In this document: positions 26,154 through 36,241 of the stretch, piece after piece | Position numbering within the stretch: the first letter of the stretch is position 1 | Layout of the letters: each line of letters starts with the position of its first letter | Assembly: GCA_017429475.1 (NCBI GenBank) | Contig: JAFROX010000001.1 | Location: 62,001 to 126,000 of the forward strand | Reading direction: 5' to 3' | DNA: 64,000 nt | DNA from: Bacteroidales bacterium | GTDB taxonomy: Bacteria; Bacteroidota; Bacteroidia; Bacteroidales; UBA932 | Notes under the pieces: model-generated | Told to the model about the DNA's origin: nothing | What the model saw: the letters and a program-made list of their open reading frames with translations, nothing else | Database searches by the model: none | Made by a program: the position numbers and the translations under genes

Positions 26154-27506
26154 ATGTACGAGAATTATTATTTCATAGGTATAGGCGGCATCGGAATGAG
26201 TGCCATAGCCAGATATTTCAAGCACGAGGGGAAGAACGTTTCGGGCTACGACCGCACTCCTTCCGCGCTTACGGCGCAGCTGGAGAAGGAAGGCATCGAG
26301 ATTCATTACGAAGACCGCCCCGACCTCATACCTTTCGACATAGATAATACATTTGTAATATATACTCCTGCCATACCTGCAGAGCTGAACGAGCTCCAGT
26401 ATGTCAAGGAGCACGGCTATGCGATTTGCAAGCGCTCCAAGGCGCTCGGACAGATCACTGCCGGCAAGAAGTGCCTTGCAGTGGCAGGCACTCACGGCAA
26501 GACCACCACAAGCACCCTCGTATCACACATACTCACTGTCAGCGAGGTGGGTTGCAGCGCGTTTCTGGGAGGCATATCAAAGAACTATCACAGCAATCTG
26601 CTGCTGTCCCACTCCGACTACATCGTGGCCGAGGCGGACGAATATGACCGTTCTTTCCTGCAGCTGCATCCCGACACCGCAGTAATCACGGCCATCGACG
26701 CCGACCATCTCGACATATACGGCGACTATCAACACGTCCGCGAGGCATTCGGACAGTTCGCCGCCCAGATCGTAACAGGCGGGAAACTCATCCTCAAGAA
26801 CGGAGTCGACCTTCCGTGCGAAGGCGTCAGGGCCCGCATCTACAGATACGCGTTCGACACTCCCTGCGATTTTTACGCAAGCGACATAAAGCCCCTGAGC
26901 TACGGCAAATTCGATTTCACCCTGAACTACCCCGGAGGCAAGATCGAACACTGTACCGTGGGCATACCCGGCTGGGTGAACGTCGAGAATGCCGTTGCCG
27001 CATCGGCCGTCGCTCTCTGCAACGGAATCGCCCCCTCTGCCATCAAGAAGGCGCTGGCATCCTTCCAGGGCGTGGAGCGCAGGCTCGACATCCATTTCAG
27101 CAGCGAACGCCACGCATACGTGGACGACTACGCCCACCATCCCAACGAGATCAAGGCTGCCATATCTTCGATAAGGGACATCTATCCCGGCAGGAAGATA
27201 CTCGGCATATTCCAGCCTCACCTCTATACCCGCACCCGAGATTTCGCCGACGGCTTCGCCGAGGCTCTCAGCGGGCTTGACTCCCTCATAATGCTGCCCA
27301 TCTACCCTGCAAGGGAAGAACCGATCGAGGGAGTGAACAGCGAGATGATCCTCGACAAGGTGACCATCGCCGACAAGGTGATAGTTCCCAAGGACAAACT
27401 GATGGACACCGTGGCATCCAGGGACGTAGACGTACTGGTGACCTTCGGTGCCGGAGACATAGACCGTTTCGTCAAACCATTTGAAGAATATATGGCCAAT
27501 GTTTAA
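26154..27506 (+). CDS. murC: UDP-MurNAc:L-alanine ligase
   Basis: First Mur ligase of the stem peptide. Start at ATG 26154 (MYENYYFIGIGGIGMSAIAR, 450 residues), 9 bp after the murG stop; an in-frame TTG two codons earlier is less likely. ATP motif AGTHGKTTTSTLVSHI near residue 110; EADEYDRSFL and DDYAHHPNEIKA are typical of MurC. The 3' end overlaps ftsQ by 8 bp. Confidence 0.97.
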   Translation: MYENYYFIGIGGIGMSAIARYFKHEGKNVSGYDRTPSALTAQLEKEGIEIHYEDRPDLIPFDIDNTFVIYTPAIPAELNELQYVKEHGYAICKRSKALGQITAGKKCLAVAGTHGKTTTSTLVSHILTVSEVGCSAFLGGISKNYHSNLLLSHSDYIVAEADEYDRSFLQLHPDTAVITAIDADHLDIYGDYQHVREAFGQFAAQIVTGGKLILKNGVDLPCEGVRARIYRYAFDTPCDFYASDIKPLSYGKFDFTLNYPGGKIEHCTVGIPGWVNVENAVAASAVALCNGIAPSAIKKALASFQGVERRLDIHFSSERHAYVDDYAHHPNEIKAAISSIRDIYPGRKILGIFQPHLYTRTRDFADGFAEALSGLDSLIMLPIYPAREEPIEGVNSEMILDKVTIADKVIVPKDKLMDTVASRDVDVLVTFGAGDIDRFVKPFEEYMANV

Positions 27507-28263
27507 AAAGATTCTTGCGATATTGTTCTGCCTGGTCGTGACTGCCATCCTGGGAGCCTACTTCTTCTTCGTGTCCCGTCTGGAGGCGAAGGAAGTGCCC
27601 GCGCTCACCTGCAGCAAGATCAGGGTATCGATACAGGACAGTCTCTCCAAGAATTTCATATCTATTGCCGAAATAGAGCGTATGGTGGCCGACAGCGTGC
27701 TCGGACGCAGACTCTCGGACATCAACACGTACGCAATAGAGAAGAACCTCACAAGGTCGGGCGTCATATCCACCGCCGAAGCCTATACCGTATATCCGGA
27801 CGTCTTCAACGTGGTGGTTACACAGAGGGAGCCGGTACTCCGCATCAAGACAGCGGACAGCGATTTCTACTGCGACCGCAGCGGATTCGTGCTGCCGGTG
27901 GCCGGAGCCAGGGCCCTCGACCTTCCGGTCATTACAGGCCGTCTTCCCTACAGTCTGCAGACCGGCCCTACAGAGGGCACCGAAGCGGCCCAGTGGCTGG
28001 GCGACCTGCTGACATTCACTGAGAGGGTGCGCAACAATGCCTACTGGAGCGAAGAAATCGAGCAGATAGAGATGGCTGCAGACGGCAATATGACCCTGTA
28101 TCTGCGCAAGCGCGCTTTCCGCATCCTTTTCGGCAGCGCCACCGACCTGGACGACAAATTCCAGAAGATGGCGGTATTCTACAAGACCATCCTCCCAACG
28201 GAGGAAGGCGCGAAATACAAAGAAGTGAACATCAAGTACAAGAACCAGATAATCTGTAAATAG
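27499..28263 (+). CDS. ftsQ: Cell division protein FtsQ/DivIB-like
   Basis: A 254-residue bitopic protein with one N-terminal transmembrane helix (about 4-24) and a periplasmic part. The segment around ISIAEIERMVADSVLGRRLSDINTYAIEKNL fits a POTRA domain, followed by the FtsQ-type AYTVYPDVFNVVVTQREPV. ATG 27499 lies within the murC end; a TTG start farther up is rejected. Identification depends partly on position between murC and ftsA. Confidence 0.9.
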   Translation: MFKKILAILFCLVVTAILGAYFFFVSRLEAKEVPALTCSKIRVSIQDSLSKNFISIAEIERMVADSVLGRRLSDINTYAIEKNLTRSGVISTAEAYTVYPDVFNVVVTQREPVLRIKTADSDFYCDRSGFVLPVAGARALDLPVITGRLPYSLQTGPTEGTEAAQWLGDLLTFTERVRNNAYWSEEIEQIEMAADGNMTLYLRKRAFRILFGSATDLDDKFQKMAVFYKTILPTEEGAKYKEVNIKYKNQIICK

Positions 28264-28273
28264 AACCGTTATT

Positions 28274-29683
28274 ATGAACAAATTACTGACTGTTGTTGAA
28301 TTATGCACCACGAAGGTAGCCGTAGCCGTAGGTGAGAACACCGACTACGGTGTCCATATCATTTCGCACTGCACCGTCCCGGTCCGCAAGATGATAAGGC
28401 ATGGAGAAGTAGAGAATACCAAGAAGGTTGTGGAGGCCCTCAAGACTGCAGTGGAAAAAGCACAGTCAGAGACCGGTTATGTCATTCACGATGTGGTTCT
28501 ATGCCTTTGGGGACAGTCAATCCGCACCATTCAGGTCAAGGTCTCAAGAGAGCGCAAGCGTCCTGACGACTTCATCGGAAGCCAGGAACTCAGGGTGCTG
28601 AACGACGAAGCCCTCAAATACAAGATCGGCTCTGAAGAGAAGATACTCAAGGCCATTCCCCAGGGGTACGACATAGACGACCGAATCGGCGTAGCCCCCA
28701 ACGAGGTGGAAGGTATGAGAGGCTCGAGGATAGACGCATACTATATGCTTGTAGTTGGCAAGGAGCAGTCAGTCCGTGCCAAATACGACGTGCTTCGCGA
28801 AGCAAACCTCAACGTAATCCATACGGTCATCTCTCCCATCGGCTCTGCCGCTGCCGCCCTTAACGGCAACGAATCTGAAAACGGAGTAGCACTTCTCGAC
28901 ATCGGCGCCGGAACCACCGACGTCGTCATAGTCAGGGATTCCACCATACGCGAAGTGGCCTGCATCCCGTTTGCGGGACAGAGCGTGACCGACGACATCA
29001 AGTCCGTGGCCTGCATCACTTCTGAAATGGCCGAACTGGTGAAGACCAAATTCGGCACCTGCGTGGCCGACGGAGTCAACGACACCAAGAAACTTGTCAT
29101 ACAGGGCACCGGAGGAAGCGCCAGCAGCGACGTTCCTCTGCTTCTTCTGGCCCAGGTGATCGAAGCCCGTATGAGCGAGATCTTCGAAGCCGCAAGGTAC
29201 ATAATTGAAGAAGCCGGCTACGGGGACAAGATACCTGCAGGCGTCGTGCTCACAGGCGGAACCTGCTATATGGAGAACATCCGCGACCTTGCCAAGGCCA
29301 TATTCGAGAAGAACGTCCGTCTGGCCAATGCCGGCGGCAATATCACCGACAGTTCCGAAGAGAGCTGCTTCGACACCTATGCGACTTCTATCGCGGGAGC
29401 CATGATGGTGGCTTTCGACGAAATAGATCCCGACCGTCTTTCACAGCGTGTTCCCCTGCCCGAGGAAGGCCCCGCTAAAAACATATTCGGCGAAGACATA
29501 AAAGATGAACCGGGACAGAAGCAGCAGCCTGCATCGTCAGGCATATTCGGCCGCATAACCGGCAAGGCTTCCAAACCGGACAAGCCCAAAGATCCCAAAA
29601 CCAAAGAGCACAAAGAGTCAAAGAATTCTTTTTCCGATATGCTCGGCGGCCTCTTCGACGGACAATACAACAACAATGCATAA
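28274..29683 (+). CDS. ftsA: Cell division protein FtsA
   Basis: Actin-like protein that tethers FtsZ to the membrane. 469 residues. Phosphate-binding motifs include LLDIGAGTTDVVIV and GVVLTGGTCYMENI. A C-terminal Lys/Pro-rich linker of about 60 residues leads to NSFSDMLGGLFDG, a plausible amphipathic membrane-targeting helix. It overlaps ftsZ by 8 bp. Confidence 0.96.
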   Translation: MNKLLTVVELCTTKVAVAVGENTDYGVHIISHCTVPVRKMIRHGEVENTKKVVEALKTAVEKAQSETGYVIHDVVLCLWGQSIRTIQVKVSRERKRPDDFIGSQELRVLNDEALKYKIGSEEKILKAIPQGYDIDDRIGVAPNEVEGMRGSRIDAYYMLVVGKEQSVRAKYDVLREANLNVIHTVISPIGSAAAALNGNESENGVALLDIGAGTTDVVIVRDSTIREVACIPFAGQSVTDDIKSVACITSEMAELVKTKFGTCVADGVNDTKKLVIQGTGGSASSDVPLLLLAQVIEARMSEIFEAARYIIEEAGYGDKIPAGVVLTGGTCYMENIRDLAKAIFEKNVRLANAGGNITDSSEESCFDTYATSIAGAMMVAFDEIDPDRLSQRVPLPEEGPAKNIFGEDIKDEPGQKQQPASSGIFGRITGKASKPDKPKDPKTKEHKESKNSFSDMLGGLFDGQYNNNA

Positions 29684-30956
29684 TTCATCTCAAGCAATGG
29701 AAGACGTACTTATACCTGCCAACTGGAATATGAAGAAAAACATCATAAAGGTGATCGGTGTAGGCGGAGGTGGCACCAATGCCGTTTCATATATGTACAA
29801 CCAGAAGTTGTCTGATGTGGATTATGTGGTCTGCAACAGCGACTTCCAGCACCTCAACGACAGCCCCGTGCCCAACAAGCTCCAGCTCGGTCCGATGACC
29901 ACCAAAGGCCTGGGATGCGGCACCGACCCTCTGATGGGCCGCAAGGCAGCCATCGAGTCGAAGGAAGAGATAGAGAAGATACTGGACGACGACACCCAGA
30001 TGGTATTCATCACCTGCGGAATGGGCGGAGGCACCGGCACCGGAGCAGCCCCCCTTATAGCAGAGATGGCCAAGGCCAAGAATATGCTTACCGTGGGCGT
30101 CGTAACCCTTCCCTTCAGGGATGAAGGTCCCGAGTTCCTGTACAGGGCCAAGGAAGGCATCAAGGAACTCAACAAATATCTCGATTCGCTGCTGATCATC
30201 GACAACGAGAAGATATACGATGTATACGGCAAGCTGGACATTTTCCGCTCGTTCCCCAAGGCCGACGAAGTGCTCGCCACCGCCGTGCGGAGCATCGCTG
30301 AGATCATCACCAGCCGCGGCGTGATCAACGTGGACTTCGCCGACGTGCGCAAGGTTATGAAAGACAGCGGCATGGCCCTTATGGGCATCGGCGCCGCCAA
30401 CGGCCCCGACAGGTGCAAGAAGGCTGTCGACATGGCATTCTCTTCACCTCTGCTCAACGGCATCAACATTTCAGAAGCCACCAGGGCCCTGGTGAACATC
30501 ACTTCAAGTTCCGAAGAGGACAACGCACTGCGCTCAGAGGAACTCTCGCAGATTATGGACTATATCAAGAGCTACACCGGCGAGACAAGCAACTTTAAGC
30601 GCGGCGTAGTGAAGGACGACAGCCTGGGAGACAAGATCAGCGTCACCATCATCGCCACCGGCTTTGCTATGGGCACCCTGCCGTTCATCGATGAGAACGT
30701 CATCAACAAGGACAATATTATAGTAGTAGATATGCCCAAGGACGGCATAAACTACAAGAGCGGCATCCCTTTGCTGCCTTCAGAGACCGTTGTGGTCACC
30801 AAGAGGGAACTCGTCAGCGGCAAACCCGCGCTGGTGGTTTCTTCCGGTGAAGAGATCGCCCGCCTGGAAGCAGAACCCGCATATTACCGTCGCGACCGCA
30901 CCCTCAAGGAGCAGAAGGCCGCACGCCAGTCAGCTAACGATAATCTTCAGATATGA
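29676..30956 (+). CDS. ftsZ: Cell division GTPase FtsZ
   Basis: Tubulin-like GTPase forming the Z ring. The tubulin signature G117-G-G-T-G-T-G is intact and the N-terminal IKVIGVGGGGTNAV is standard. A second start at 29697 (MEDVLIPANW) is possible. The C-terminal linker is short for Bacteroidota, and the tail PAYYRRDRTLKEQ resembles the conserved FtsA-binding peptide of this phylum. 426 residues. It overlaps rpiB by ATGA. Confidence 0.97.
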   Translation: MHNSSQAMEDVLIPANWNMKKNIIKVIGVGGGGTNAVSYMYNQKLSDVDYVVCNSDFQHLNDSPVPNKLQLGPMTTKGLGCGTDPLMGRKAAIESKEEIEKILDDDTQMVFITCGMGGGTGTGAAPLIAEMAKAKNMLTVGVVTLPFRDEGPEFLYRAKEGIKELNKYLDSLLIIDNEKIYDVYGKLDIFRSFPKADEVLATAVRSIAEIITSRGVINVDFADVRKVMKDSGMALMGIGAANGPDRCKKAVDMAFSSPLLNGINISEATRALVNITSSSEEDNALRSEELSQIMDYIKSYTGETSNFKRGVVKDDSLGDKISVTIIATGFAMGTLPFIDENVINKDNIIVVDMPKDGINYKSGIPLLPSETVVVTKRELVSGKPALVVSSGEEIARLEAEPAYYRRDRTLKEQKAARQSANDNLQI

Positions 30957-31396
30957 CAAAGAAACAGACCATAGGCATGGCCTCCGACCACGCAGGCTAT
31001 GAACTCAAGGAACAGCTGAAGCCATTTCTCAAGGAGCTGGGTTACAAGATTAAGGATTTCGGCGCTCATTCTGCCGAAAGCATGGACTACGCAGACACAG
31101 CCCACCCGCTGGCAGAGGCTGTGGAAAAGGGTCAGGTGGATTTCGGCATCGCAATGTGCGGTTCCGGCAACGGCATATCGATGACTCTCAACAAGCACCA
31201 GGGCATTCGTGACGCCCTCTGCTGGATTCCCGAGATAGCCGCTCTTGCCAAGCAGCACAACAATGCCAACATCATCACCCTTCCGGCACGTTTCATCAGC
31301 GAAGAACTGGCGAGGGAGATCGTGCTTGCCTACCTCAATGCCGAATTCGAGGGCGGAAGGCACCAGAGGCGCATCGACAAGATTCCCATCAGCTAA
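30953..31396 (+). CDS. rpiB: Ribose-5-phosphate isomerase B
   Basis: Interconverts ribose-5-phosphate and ribulose-5-phosphate. 147 residues; IGMASDHAGYELKEQLKPFL at the N-terminus, FGIAMCGSGNGISMTLNKHQGIRDALCW with the catalytic Cys, and the NIITLPARFISEELA segment are all RpiB features. It starts inside the ftsZ stop (ATGA) and its stop overlaps truB by one base (TAATG), so it appears translationally tied to the division genes. Confidence 0.96.
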   Translation: MTKKQTIGMASDHAGYELKEQLKPFLKELGYKIKDFGAHSAESMDYADTAHPLAEAVEKGQVDFGIAMCGSGNGISMTLNKHQGIRDALCWIPEIAALAKQHNNANIITLPARFISEELAREIVLAYLNAEFEGGRHQRRIDKIPIS

Positions 31397-32160
31397 TGGG
31401 CGAACCGCTGCTTATCGACCGCAATTTCCGGGGCAGCGTCGGCAATCCGGCCGACTGTCCCGACGGGATACTCATATGCCTCGACAAGCCGTATAAGTGG
31501 ACATCTGCCGACGTCGTCCGCAAGATCAAGTTCTTCCTCCAGAAGACCTACCACATAAGGAACCTCAAGGTCGGCCACGCCGGCACCCTCGACCCCCTGG
31601 CCACAGGAGTGCTGGTGATATGTGTTGGGAAAGCCACAAAGATATCCGAAAGCCTGCAGGCCCACCGCAAGGAATATATCGCCACCGTGGAATTCGGTGC
31701 TACAACCCCGTCATACGACCTGGAAAAGGACTATGACGAGTTCTTCCCCTTCGACCATATCGACCGCAGGCGCATCGAAGAAGTACTGCCATCTTTCCTC
31801 GGGGAGCAGGACCAGATTCCACCTGTCTTCTCCGCAAAGATGGTGAATGGCGTCAGGGCCTACGAGTTCGCAAGGGCCGGAGAAGAAGTGGAGCTCAAGA
31901 GTTCCCGCATCGACATCGACCGCATCGAACTCCAAAGCTTCACCGAGGCCGCGGACAGTCCCACCGGCAGGCCGAGGGCAGAGATTCTGGTGGGATGCAG
32001 CAAGGGAACATATATCCGTTCACTCGCCAGGGACCTCGGACTGGCCCTTGGAAGCGGAGCACACCTGACAGGTCTTATACGCACTGCTTCAGGCGATTTT
32101 AAAATAAATAACTCGATTTCTTTGGATTTTATAACTTCATCTAATACTTTTGCGCATTGA
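31396..32160 (+). CDS. truB: tRNA pseudouridine-55 synthase TruB
   Basis: Makes pseudouridine 55 in the T loop of tRNAs. Motif [21 protein letters not shown] carries the catalytic Asp66; [15 protein letters not shown] and [15 protein letters not shown] are further TruB markers. 254 residues, with a short N-terminal extension. Its 3' end contains a complete promoter that drives queA. Confidence 0.96.
   Translation: MGEPLLIDRNFRGSVGNPADCPDGILICLDKPYKWTSADVVRKIKFFLQKTYHIRNLKVGHAGTLDPLATGVLVICVGKATKISESLQAHRKEYIATVEFGATTPSYDLEKDYDEFFPFDHIDRRRIEEVLPSFLGEQDQIPPVFSAKMVNGVRAYEFARAGEEVELKSSRIDIDRIELQSFTEAADSPTGRPRAEILVGCSKGTYIRSLARDLGLALGSGAHLTGLIRTASGDFKINNSISLDFITSSNTFAH
32121..32152 (+). promoter_or_regulatory. 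Promoter of queA
   Basis: TTTG (32121-32124), exactly 20 bp, then TACTTTTG (32145-32152): a full match to the Bacteroidota sigma-ABfr consensus TTTG-N19/21-TAnnTTTG. It lies within the last codons of truB and predicts a start near 32159, about 24 bases before the queA ATG. Confidence 0.85.
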
Positions 32161-32182
32161 ATTCCCGATTTATACGCAAATA

Positions 32183-33232
32183 ATGAAGTTATCTCAATTC
32201 AATTACCCCTTCTCTCTTGACCTGCTGGCCAAATATCCGTCAGATTTCCGTGACGAATGCAAAATGCTTGTCCTCCACAAGGACACCGGCGAGATAGAGC
32301 ACAAAATCTTCAAGGATTTCATAGACTACTGCGAAGAGGGCGACCTGTGCGTCTTCAACGACACCAAGGTCTTCCCCGCTAGGCTCAAGGGCAACAAGGA
32401 AAAGACCGGGGCTGAGATCGAGGTATTCCTTCTCAGGGAACTCAACCGCGAACAGCGTCTTTGGGATGTACTGGTGGATCCTGCCAGGAAAATCCGCATA
32501 GGAAACAAACTCTATTTCGGCAAGGACGACTCACTGGTTGCCGAGGTGATCGACAATACTACTTCACGCGGCCGCACCCTGCGTTTCTTCTATGACGGTT
32601 CATACGAGGAATTCAAGGACACCCTCTTCAAGATGGGTTCACTCCCCGTACCCAAGATCATCCGCCCCGAAGTCGAAGACATCGACACCGAGCGCTTCCA
32701 GACAATCTATGCAAAGCACGAAGGTGCCGTGGCGACTCCCGCCGCCGGACTGCATTTCAGCGAGATCCTGTTCAAGAAGATGGAAATCAAAGGCGTAGAC
32801 AGCGCTTTCCTTACCCTGCATATGGGCAACGCCCACTTCCATAATGTGGACGTAGAGGACCTTTCAAAGCACAAGATGGATTCTGAAAGGCTCATCATCG
32901 AAGAGGAAGCCGCCGACCGCATCAATGCCGCCAAGGCTGCAGGCCACAAGATTTTCTCCATCGGAATCACCGTCCTCCGCGGACTCGAGACATCAGTCAC
33001 CACCACCAACCAGGTGAAGCCGTTCGACGGATGGACCAACAAATTCATATTTCCGCCCTATCAGTTCGCCATCCCGAACGCACTTGTCAGCAACTTCCAC
33101 CTTCCCTGGTCGACGATGCTGATCAACGTCGCCGCATTCGGAGGCTATGAGAACGTTATGCACGCATACGAGGTAGCCATTGAAAACGGCTATAAGTTCG
33201 GCACTTACGGCGATGCGATGCTGATTATCTAA
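32183..33232 (+). CDS. queA: S-adenosylmethionine:tRNA ribosyltransferase-isomerase
   Basis: Converts preQ1 at tRNA position 34 to epoxyqueuosine. The start at ATG 32183 ([19 protein letters not shown], 349 residues) lies just after the promoter; longer in-frame readings upstream would include the promoter. Markers: [31 protein letters not shown] and the C-terminal [35 protein letters not shown]. Followed by a strong terminator. Confidence 0.97.
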   Translation: MKLSQFNYPFSLDLLAKYPSDFRDECKMLVLHKDTGEIEHKIFKDFIDYCEEGDLCVFNDTKVFPARLKGNKEKTGAEIEVFLLRELNREQRLWDVLVDPARKIRIGNKLYFGKDDSLVAEVIDNTTSRGRTLRFFYDGSYEEFKDTLFKMGSLPVPKIIRPEVEDIDTERFQTIYAKHEGAVATPAAGLHFSEILFKKMEIKGVDSAFLTLHMGNAHFHNVDVEDLSKHKMDSERLIIEEEAADRINAAKAAGHKIFSIGITVLRGLETSVTTTNQVKPFDGWTNKFIFPPYQFAIPNALVSNFHLPWSTMLINVAAFGGYENVMHAYEVAIENGYKFGTYGDAMLII

Positions 33233-33264
33233 ATACGGATTCCGGTTTCTGTATCAGCATTCGT

Positions 33265-33301
33265 AAAAAAGTGTCGGGATTGTCGTCCCGACACTTTTTT
33301 T
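33265..33301 (+). terminator. Rho-independent terminator after queA
   Basis: GTGTCGGGA (33271-33279) pairs with TCCCGACAC (33286-33294) around a 6-nt loop and is followed by seven T. An A-run precedes the left arm, so it could work in both directions. dprA starts only 36 bp later. Confidence 0.92.
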
Positions 33302-33337
33302 GTCCCCTGCAATAGATACCTTCCGTTCAAAAAAAGA

Positions 33338-34432
33338 ATGGACGAAAAGGTATATCTCACAGCCCTCAACAAATGTTTCTTCGGCTCCTGGAACATTGCC
33401 CACCGGCTCCTGCAGCATTTCGGTTCTGCGAAAGCCGTCTTTTCCGCCGGGTACAGGGAACTCGCCGGCCTTCTTCCGGGTATGGATGCAACTCTCATCC
33501 ATCTGACAACCGGAGAATTGACCGACGGGGCTTTCAACGAACTTGAATACTGCCGCAGGGAGGGGCTTCAGGCCATCTCGATCAATGACGACGGCTATCC
33601 GTCCAGGCTCGCCCAGACGCCCGAGGCTCCGCTGGTGTTATTCAGCAGGGGCAGCCGCAGGCTGGACGGTGCCAGATTCCTGTCGATAGTGGGGACAAGG
33701 CACTGCACCCCGATGTCGGGAAAATACTGCGACATGGTGGCCGAATATCTGTCCTCCCTCAAAGTCAAGCCCGTCATTGTCAGCGGAATGGCCTACGGGA
33801 TAGACACTTTCGCACATCGGTCGGCCCTGCGCTACGGCCTGGATACGATCGCGGTAACTGCGACCGGGCTCGACTCGGTCTATCCGGCTTCCAACCGGAA
33901 CCTGGCGCCCAGGATAGAAGAACGCGGAGCGATAGTCACCGAGTTCTGGCAGCAGACTCCGCCCTACCCTTTCAATTTCGTGAGCCGCAACCGTATCGTG
34001 GCCGGACTGTCTGACGGCACTCTCGTGGTAGAATCCAGGCTGCGCGGCGGTAGCCTGATAACAGCCAGGGCTGCCTTCAACTACAACAGGGAGGTGTTTG
34101 CCTTTCCCGGCAGGATCGAGGATGAATGCTTCGCAGGCTGCAACGAACTGATAGCCGCCGACATCGCCCATCTTGCAAGGGGAGCGGAAGACATCTGCCG
34201 GGAGCTGGAATGGGCATCCGAAGGAAGAGGCGGCGGTAACGGCCGCTGGAAGTCTGTTCCTCCTGAGAAGATGGCCGTCCTGCAGGTTTTGCGCCGCGGA
34301 GGGGAAATGGATGCAGCGCAGATTGCCGCAAGCTGTTCAAGAAGCGTCTCACAGGTCTCCTACCTTCTTCTGGAGATGGAAATTGAGGGTCTCGTCAAGC
34401 ATATTTCTGCAAATAAATATGTAAATTTGTAA
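33338..34432 (+). CDS. dprA: DNA processing protein DprA (Smf)
   Basis: Binds incoming single-stranded DNA and loads RecA during transformation. 364 residues: an N-terminal helical domain, a Rossmann-like core with LSIVGTRHCTPMSGKYC, VIVSGMAYGIDTFAHRSAL and TGLDSVYPASNRNLA, then GSLITARAAFNYNREVFAFPG, and a C-terminal winged-helix segment (about 305-364). No other competence gene is in the window. The queA terminator lies 36 bp upstream, and I see no full promoter in that space. Confidence 0.95.
   Translation: MDEKVYLTALNKCFFGSWNIAHRLLQHFGSAKAVFSAGYRELAGLLPGMDATLIHLTTGELTDGAFNELEYCRREGLQAISINDDGYPSRLAQTPEAPLVLFSRGSRRLDGARFLSIVGTRHCTPMSGKYCDMVAEYLSSLKVKPVIVSGMAYGIDTFAHRSALRYGLDTIAVTATGLDSVYPASNRNLAPRIEERGAIVTEFWQQTPPYPFNFVSRNRIVAGLSDGTLVVESRLRGGSLITARAAFNYNREVFAFPGRIEDECFAGCNELIAADIAHLARGAEDICRELEWASEGRGGGNGRWKSVPPEKMAVLQVLRRGGEMDAAQIAASCSRSVSQVSYLLLEMEIEGLVKHISANKYVNL
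34422..34429 (+). promoter_or_regulatory. -7 element before tatD
   Basis: TAAATTTG fits TAnnTTTG and directly precedes the dprA stop codon. It is 16 bases before the tatD ATG. No TTTG is found at the usual distance. Confidence 0.45.
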
Positions 34433-34445
34433 GAATACGTTTACA

Positions 34446-35210
34446 ATGATTGACACTCATTCCCATATTTACGATGAAGCGTATGACGCCGATTTCAGCG
34501 AAGTGCTTCAGCGCGCTAAGGATGCCGGGGTTGAAAAAATGGTGATGCCTGGTATAGATTCCAAATGCCACGGCAGGATGATGGAGTTCACCCGGCGCCT
34601 TGAAGGATACGCCTTCCCTGCCATCGGTCTCCACCCCACGTCGGTCGAGTCAAACTGGAAGGAAGAGCTTCAGTTCGTATGGGACAACTACCGCGAGGGC
34701 GAATTCGTAGCTGTCGGGGAAATCGGCCTTGACGAATATTGGAGCAAGGATTTCCTGGAGGAGCAGAAGCGCGTCTTCGAAGACCAGCTGGCCTTCGCCT
34801 GGGAGAAGGACCTGCCCGTCATCATCCATTCCCGCAATGCCACCGAAGACATCTTTGAATGCCTCGACAGGGTGGGCAGACCGGTACGCGGTGTGTTCCA
34901 CGCTTTCAGCGGCAGCTATGAGACCTACTGCCGGATCAAGAAATCCTACGAAGGGTTCAAGATCGGAGTTGGCGGCGTGCTCACCTACAAGAACTCCCAT
35001 CTGGCGGCGTTTATGGACAGGGTTCCTCTCGATGACATACTGCTCGAGACCGACGCCCCCTGGCTGACGCCCGTCCCCTTCAGGGGAAAACGCAACGAAA
35101 GTTCCTACATCAGATATACAGCGGAAAAACTCTCTGAGCTCAAGGGCGTCTCTTTTGAAGAGACCGACGCCGTCACCACCGCGAATGCGAAAAAAATGTT
35201 CGGAATATGA
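34446..35210 (+). CDS. tatD: TatD family metal-dependent deoxyribonuclease
   Basis: TIM-barrel hydrolase of 254 residues. Metal-binding DTHSHIYDEAYD opens the protein; VGEIGLDEYWSKD, LPVIIHSRNATED and LLETDAPWLTPVPFRGKRNES are classical TatD motifs. Family members act as 3'-5' DNases in repair. It overlaps ansA by ATGA. Confidence 0.95.
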   Translation: MIDTHSHIYDEAYDADFSEVLQRAKDAGVEKMVMPGIDSKCHGRMMEFTRRLEGYAFPAIGLHPTSVESNWKEELQFVWDNYREGEFVAVGEIGLDEYWSKDFLEEQKRVFEDQLAFAWEKDLPVIIHSRNATEDIFECLDRVGRPVRGVFHAFSGSYETYCRIKKSYEGFKIGVGGVLTYKNSHLAAFMDRVPLDDILLETDAPWLTPVPFRGKRNESSYIRYTAEKLSELKGVSFEETDAVTTANAKKMFGI

Positions 35211-36241
35211 CAAAAGTCCTGATCGTATACACTGGAGGCACAATCGGAATGAAGCAGGACAGCGCCAGCATGGCCCTGGTGCCCTTCGACTTCGCACAGA
35301 TCCTCAAGGAAGTGCCAGAACTGAGGAAGTTCGACCTCAGCATAGACGCTTATTCTTTCGACCCCGCCATTGACTCCTCGGACGTCAAGCCTGCATTCTG
35401 GGTAGAGCTTGCCGAACTCATCCGGGACAACTATTCCAGGTATGACGGTTTCGTGGTCCTGCACGGCACCGACACGATGGCATTCACGGCTTCGATGCTG
35501 AGTTTCATGCTGGAGAACCTCGAAAAGCCCGTAATCATCACCGGCAGCCAGCTTCCCATCGGCGTGCTGCGCACCGACGGCCGCGAGAACCTGATATCCT
35601 CGATCGAGATAGCCGCTTCCCAAAGGCCAGACGGCAAGCCGTACGTCCCTGAGGTATGCGTCTTTTTCGACAATGAACTGTACAGGGGCAACCGTACCTT
35701 CAAATACAGCGCAGAATATTTCAATGCTTTCAAATCGCCGAATTATCCCCTGCTGGCAGAGGCAGGAATACACATAAACTTCAATGAACCGGCCATCAGG
35801 CATCCCGCGAGCTGGGGCCACCCGTTGTCGATAAGCACGAAACTAGATACCAGAGTAGGGATTCTCAAGCTGTATCCGGGGATGCCGCAGCAATATGTGG
35901 ACACGGTCCTTTCCACGAAAGGCATGAGGGCGATAGTGATTGAAACCTTCGGATGCGGCAACGCCCCGGGGGAAGCCTGGCTCCTCGACAAGCTCCGCAA
36001 GGCTGTCGACGAGGGGATCATAGTGGTGAACGTGACCCAGTGCGCAGCGGGCAGCGTGGATATGGACGCATACGCTACCGGTATGACGCTGAAGAACATC
36101 GGAGTGACCAGCGCATACGACTCGACGTTCGAAAGCGCGGTCACGAAACTCTACTATCTGCTGGGAAAATATGACGACAACGGAACGGTGAAGGATAAAA
36201 TGTCAGAAAACATTCGTGGAGAATTTTCGAAAAAACAATAG
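35207..36241 (+). CDS. ansA: Type I L-asparaginase (cytoplasmic)
   Basis: Hydrolyses asparagine to aspartate and ammonia. Thr nucleophile motif VYTGGTIGM at the N-terminus, second Thr motif VLHGTDTMAFTASML near residue 88, and the later Lys-containing SEDS-unrelated GCGNAP region. No signal peptide, so a cytoplasmic type I enzyme; 344 residues is normal. Its product ammonia could feed enzymes such as the short NadE, but that link is speculation. It ends about 120 bp before exbB. Confidence 0.93.
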   Translation: MTKVLIVYTGGTIGMKQDSASMALVPFDFAQILKEVPELRKFDLSIDAYSFDPAIDSSDVKPAFWVELAELIRDNYSRYDGFVVLHGTDTMAFTASMLSFMLENLEKPVIITGSQLPIGVLRTDGRENLISSIEIAASQRPDGKPYVPEVCVFFDNELYRGNRTFKYSAEYFNAFKSPNYPLLAEAGIHINFNEPAIRHPASWGHPLSISTKLDTRVGILKLYPGMPQQYVDTVLSTKGMRAIVIETFGCGNAPGEAWLLDKLRKAVDEGIIVVNVTQCAAGSVDMDAYATGMTLKNIGVTSAYDSTFESAVTKLYYLLGKYDDNGTVKDKMSENIRGEFSKKQ

